Origin: Pseudomonadota bacterium
GTDB lineage: Bacteria; Pseudomonadota; Gammaproteobacteria; Xanthomonadales; Xanthomonadaceae
DNA: 5,680 nt
Assembly (NCBI GenBank): GCA_019348095.1
Contig: JAHWKC010000161.1
Location: 1 to 5,680 of the forward strand
Direction: 5' to 3'
Position numbers and translations under genes: made by a program. Of this stretch, positions 4,341-5,680 are shown piece after piece. The notes below the pieces were generated by a model. It was not told where the DNA came from, searched no databases, and was given only the letters and a program-made list of their open reading frames with translations. Position 1 is the first letter of the stretch. Every line of letters starts with the position of its first letter.

Positions 4341-5680
4341 ATGGCCCTGCATCCCTACGACCTGTTCGACATCCGCTCCCTGCTCAGCGAGGAGGAGCGC
4401 GCGGTACAGGACACCGTGGCCAGGTTCACCAACGAGCGGGTGCTGCCGATCATCGGCGATGCCTTCGACGAGGCGCGGTTTCCCAAGGAGCTCATCGGCG
4501 AAATCGCCGAACTAGGCCTGCTCGGGTCCTCGCTGCCGGAGGAGTACGGCGGCGGCGGGCTCAATGCGGTCAGCTACGGCCTGATCTGCCAGGAGCTCGA
4601 GCGCGGCGACAGCGGCATCCGCAGCTTCGTGTCGGTGCAGTCGTCCTTGTGCATGTACCCCATCTATGCCTACGGCAGCGAGGAGCAGCGCAAGCGCTGG
4701 CTGCCCGGCATGGCGGCCGGCCAGGTGATCGGCTGCTTCGGGCTGACCGAGCCGCACGGCGGCTCCGACCCGGCCAACATGAAGACCACGGCGAAGAAGG
4801 ACGGCGGCGACTGGGTGATCAACGGCTCCAAGATGTGGATCACCAACGGCAACCTGGCCGACATCGCGATTGTCTGGGCGCAGACCGACGAGGGCATCCA
4901 GGGCTTCGTGGTCGAGAAGGGGATGGCCGGATTCGCCGCGCAGGAGATCAAGCACAAGATGAGCCTGCGCGCGTCGGTGACCAGTTCGTTGTTCTTCGAC
5001 AACGTGCGCGTGCCGCAGGAGAACCTGCTCGGGCAGCGCGGGCGGGGGTACGCCAACTTCCTGCACATCCTGGACGAGGGGCGGATCGCCATCTCGGCGC
5101 TGGCTGTCGGCGCCGCCCAGGGCTGCGTCGACGAGAGCGTGAAGTACGCCAAGGAACGCGAGGCGTTCGGCCGGCCGATCGGGCAGAACCAGGCGATCGC
5201 GTTCAAGATCGCTCGGATGGAGGCGCGGGTGCACACCGCGCGGACGGCGTACTACGACGCCGCCGCGCGCCTGCTCGCCGGGTTGCCGGTCAAGAAGGAG
5301 GCCGCGATCGCCAAGCTGGTGGCCGGCGAGGCGCTGCTGCTGGCCTCCAGCCCCGCCAGCGCCCTGCGGGAGGCGGACCCGGCCCACCCGGGCCTGGCGC
5401 CGTACCTGCGCCTCGCCGAGAGCGTCCAGGCGACCCGGGGCGACGGCGCCACCACCGCCCTCCTGCTCGCCAGCGCCGTGGTGCGCCGTGCCCTCGACGT
5501 CGGGGGTCCGGTCCAGCCGCTCCTGGAAGGCCTCCGCGCCGCGCGCAGGCAGTCCGCCGCCGCCCTCTCAGCCCACGCCCGCACCGCCCCCGCCGTCGAC
5601 CTGCTTCGCGGCGTGGTGCCGGAGCGGCCGCACTGGCCGGAGGTGGTGCTGGACGGACTCGGGCGGCTCTCGGAGCACGG
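4341..5680 (+). CDS. gcdH: Glutaryl-CoA dehydrogenase N-terminus, in-frame chimeric ORF, 3' open
   Basis: Residues 1 to about 228 are glutaryl-CoA dehydrogenase, the FAD enzyme that oxidises and decarboxylates glutaryl-CoA to crotonyl-CoA in lysine and tryptophan breakdown. The N-terminal helical domain starts MALHPYDLFDIRSLLSEEER. SGIRSFVSVQSSL (91-103) carries R94, S95 and S98, at the positions that in human GCDH contact the glutaryl carboxylate. CFGLTEPHGGSDP (132-144) and WITNGNLADI (166-175) are the FAD/beta-domain signatures, and KHKMSLRASVTSS (204-216) follows. The expected GCDH C-terminal domain is absent. From about 229 the sequence becomes a different acyl-CoA dehydrogenase, and from about 331 a chaperonin-like protein, with no stop through residue 446. 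The catalytic Glu of the C-terminal YEGT motif is missing, so this ORF as read would be inactive. Start: ATG 25 bp after a TACAAT box. Most likely the true gcdH continues elsewhere and this contig is chimeric. Confidence 0.85.
   Translation, partial: MALHPYDLFDIRSLLSEEERAVQDTVARFTNERVLPIIGDAFDEARFPKELIGEIAELGLLGSSLPEEYGGGGLNAVSYGLICQELERGDSGIRSFVSVQSSLCMYPIYAYGSEEQRKRWLPGMAAGQVIGCFGLTEPHGGSDPANMKTTAKKDGGDWVINGSKMWITNGNLADIAIVWAQTDEGIQGFVVEKGMAGFAAQEIKHKMSLRASVTSSLFFDNVRVPQENLLGQRGRGYANFLHILDEGRIAISALAVGAAQGCVDESVKYAKEREAFGRPIGQNQAIAFKIARMEARVHTARTAYYDAAARLLAGLPVKKEAAIAKLVAGEALLLASSPASALREADPAHPGLAPYLRLAESVQATRGDGATTALLLASAVVRRALDVGGPVQPLLEGLRAARRQSAAALSAHARTAPAVDLLRGVVPERPHWPEVVLDGLGRLSEH
5023..5330 (+). 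other. Acyl-CoA dehydrogenase C-domain segment, non-GCDH type
   Basis: Residues of about 229-330 of the open ORF read GQRGRGYANFLHILDEGRIA and onward, with AQGCVDESVKYAKEREAFGR (259-278), PIGQNQAIAFKIARMEARVH and KKEAAIAKL (318-326). This is the start of the C-terminal helical domain of a short/branched-chain acyl-CoA dehydrogenase as found in actinobacteria. GCDH would instead carry a GCL-x-x-ARYGI-x-WG-type segment at this point. The domain is cut before the conserved GGYGF and YEGT motifs, so it lacks the catalytic base and half the FAD contacts. The switch lies in the conserved NVRVPQENLL codons (5001-5030). Confidence 0.75.
5331..5680 (+). other. Group II chaperonin-like (TCP-1/thermosome) segment, partial
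   Basis: Residues of about 331-446 of the open ORF match the order of group II chaperonin equatorial domains. ALREADPAHPG (341-351) corresponds to the ILRELDVQHP-type stretch, and LAESVQATRGDGATTALLLA (358-377) carries the GDGTT ATP-binding loop as GDGATT (367-372). A helix and PVQPLLEGLRAARR (390-403) correspond to the IHPxxIxxGYRxA region. The HP dipeptide before the loop favours group II over GroEL. Codons end almost always in G or C and the protein is rich in Ala and Arg rather than acidic residues. That suggests a high-GC actinobacterium rather than a haloarchaeon. The intermediate-domain catalytic Asp lies beyond the window. Confidence 0.6.

Noticed and set aside
4512..5387. Minus-strand 291-aa open frame opposite gcdH
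   Set aside because: It mirrors the dehydrogenase codons, has no family motif and spans the chimeric junctions, so it is a shadow frame.
4341..5680. A new three-domain enzyme-chaperonin fusion as a genuine biological system
   Set aside because: The dehydrogenase parts come from two subfamilies, the catalytic C-terminus is lost, and both joins fall at conserved or repetitive GC-rich sequence. A chimera explains this more simply, though only reads can settle it.

Overview
The window looks like high-GC gammaproteobacterial DNA of the Xanthomonadaceae type (Lysobacter, Luteimonas or Stenotrophomonas relatives). Pol IV, a PqqU/YncD-type TonB receptor and the N-terminal part of a glutaryl-CoA dehydrogenase all read like members of that family. 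The spacers carry paired GTAGGAGCG...CGCTCCTAC REP palindromes, which are typical of these genomes. This is judged by eye, without a database search. The coherent part runs from about 430 to 5010. Both ends look like they come from other organisms.

Layout: (1) Bases 1-420 are extremely GC-rich with no convincing complete gene; a short stretch at 279-422 resembles a Y-family polymerase (ImuB-like) fragment. (2) A probable gene 3' tail ends at 555; its Pro/Arg/Gly-rich end resembles the C-terminus of the S1-domain protein Tex. (3) A REP doublet (577-667) lies between that tail and dinB, whose 3' ends converge. (4) dinB (Pol IV) is on the minus strand at 675-1763 with a GTG start and a clamp-binding QSDLF tail. 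(5) A 227-bp divergent spacer holds a C-run/G-run hairpin repeat and a possible Fur box. (6) pqqU/yncD is on the plus strand at 1991-4150: an outer-membrane TonB-dependent receptor of the pyrroloquinoline quinone (PQQ) importer family. (7) A second, perfect REP doublet lies at 4171-4246. (8) A TACAAT -10 box leads into an ORF from 4341 that stays open to the window end.

That last ORF is the most striking feature. Residues 1 to about 228 are a glutaryl-CoA dehydrogenase. Residues from about 229 to 330 are a different, actinobacterial-style acyl-CoA dehydrogenase. From about 331 onward the protein resembles the nucleotide-binding part of a group II (thermosome/TCP-1-like) chaperonin. All three parts share one frame. 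The simplest explanation is a chimeric metagenomic assembly joined at conserved k-mers; a real gene fusion is possible but less likely, because the product lacks the catalytic C-terminus of the dehydrogenase.

The genes do not form one pathway. dinB is translesion DNA synthesis, pqqU is cofactor uptake through the outer membrane, and gcdH is lysine/tryptophan catabolism. I found no CRISPR array, rRNA or tRNA gene, transposase or phage gene, and no convincing new multi-gene system.
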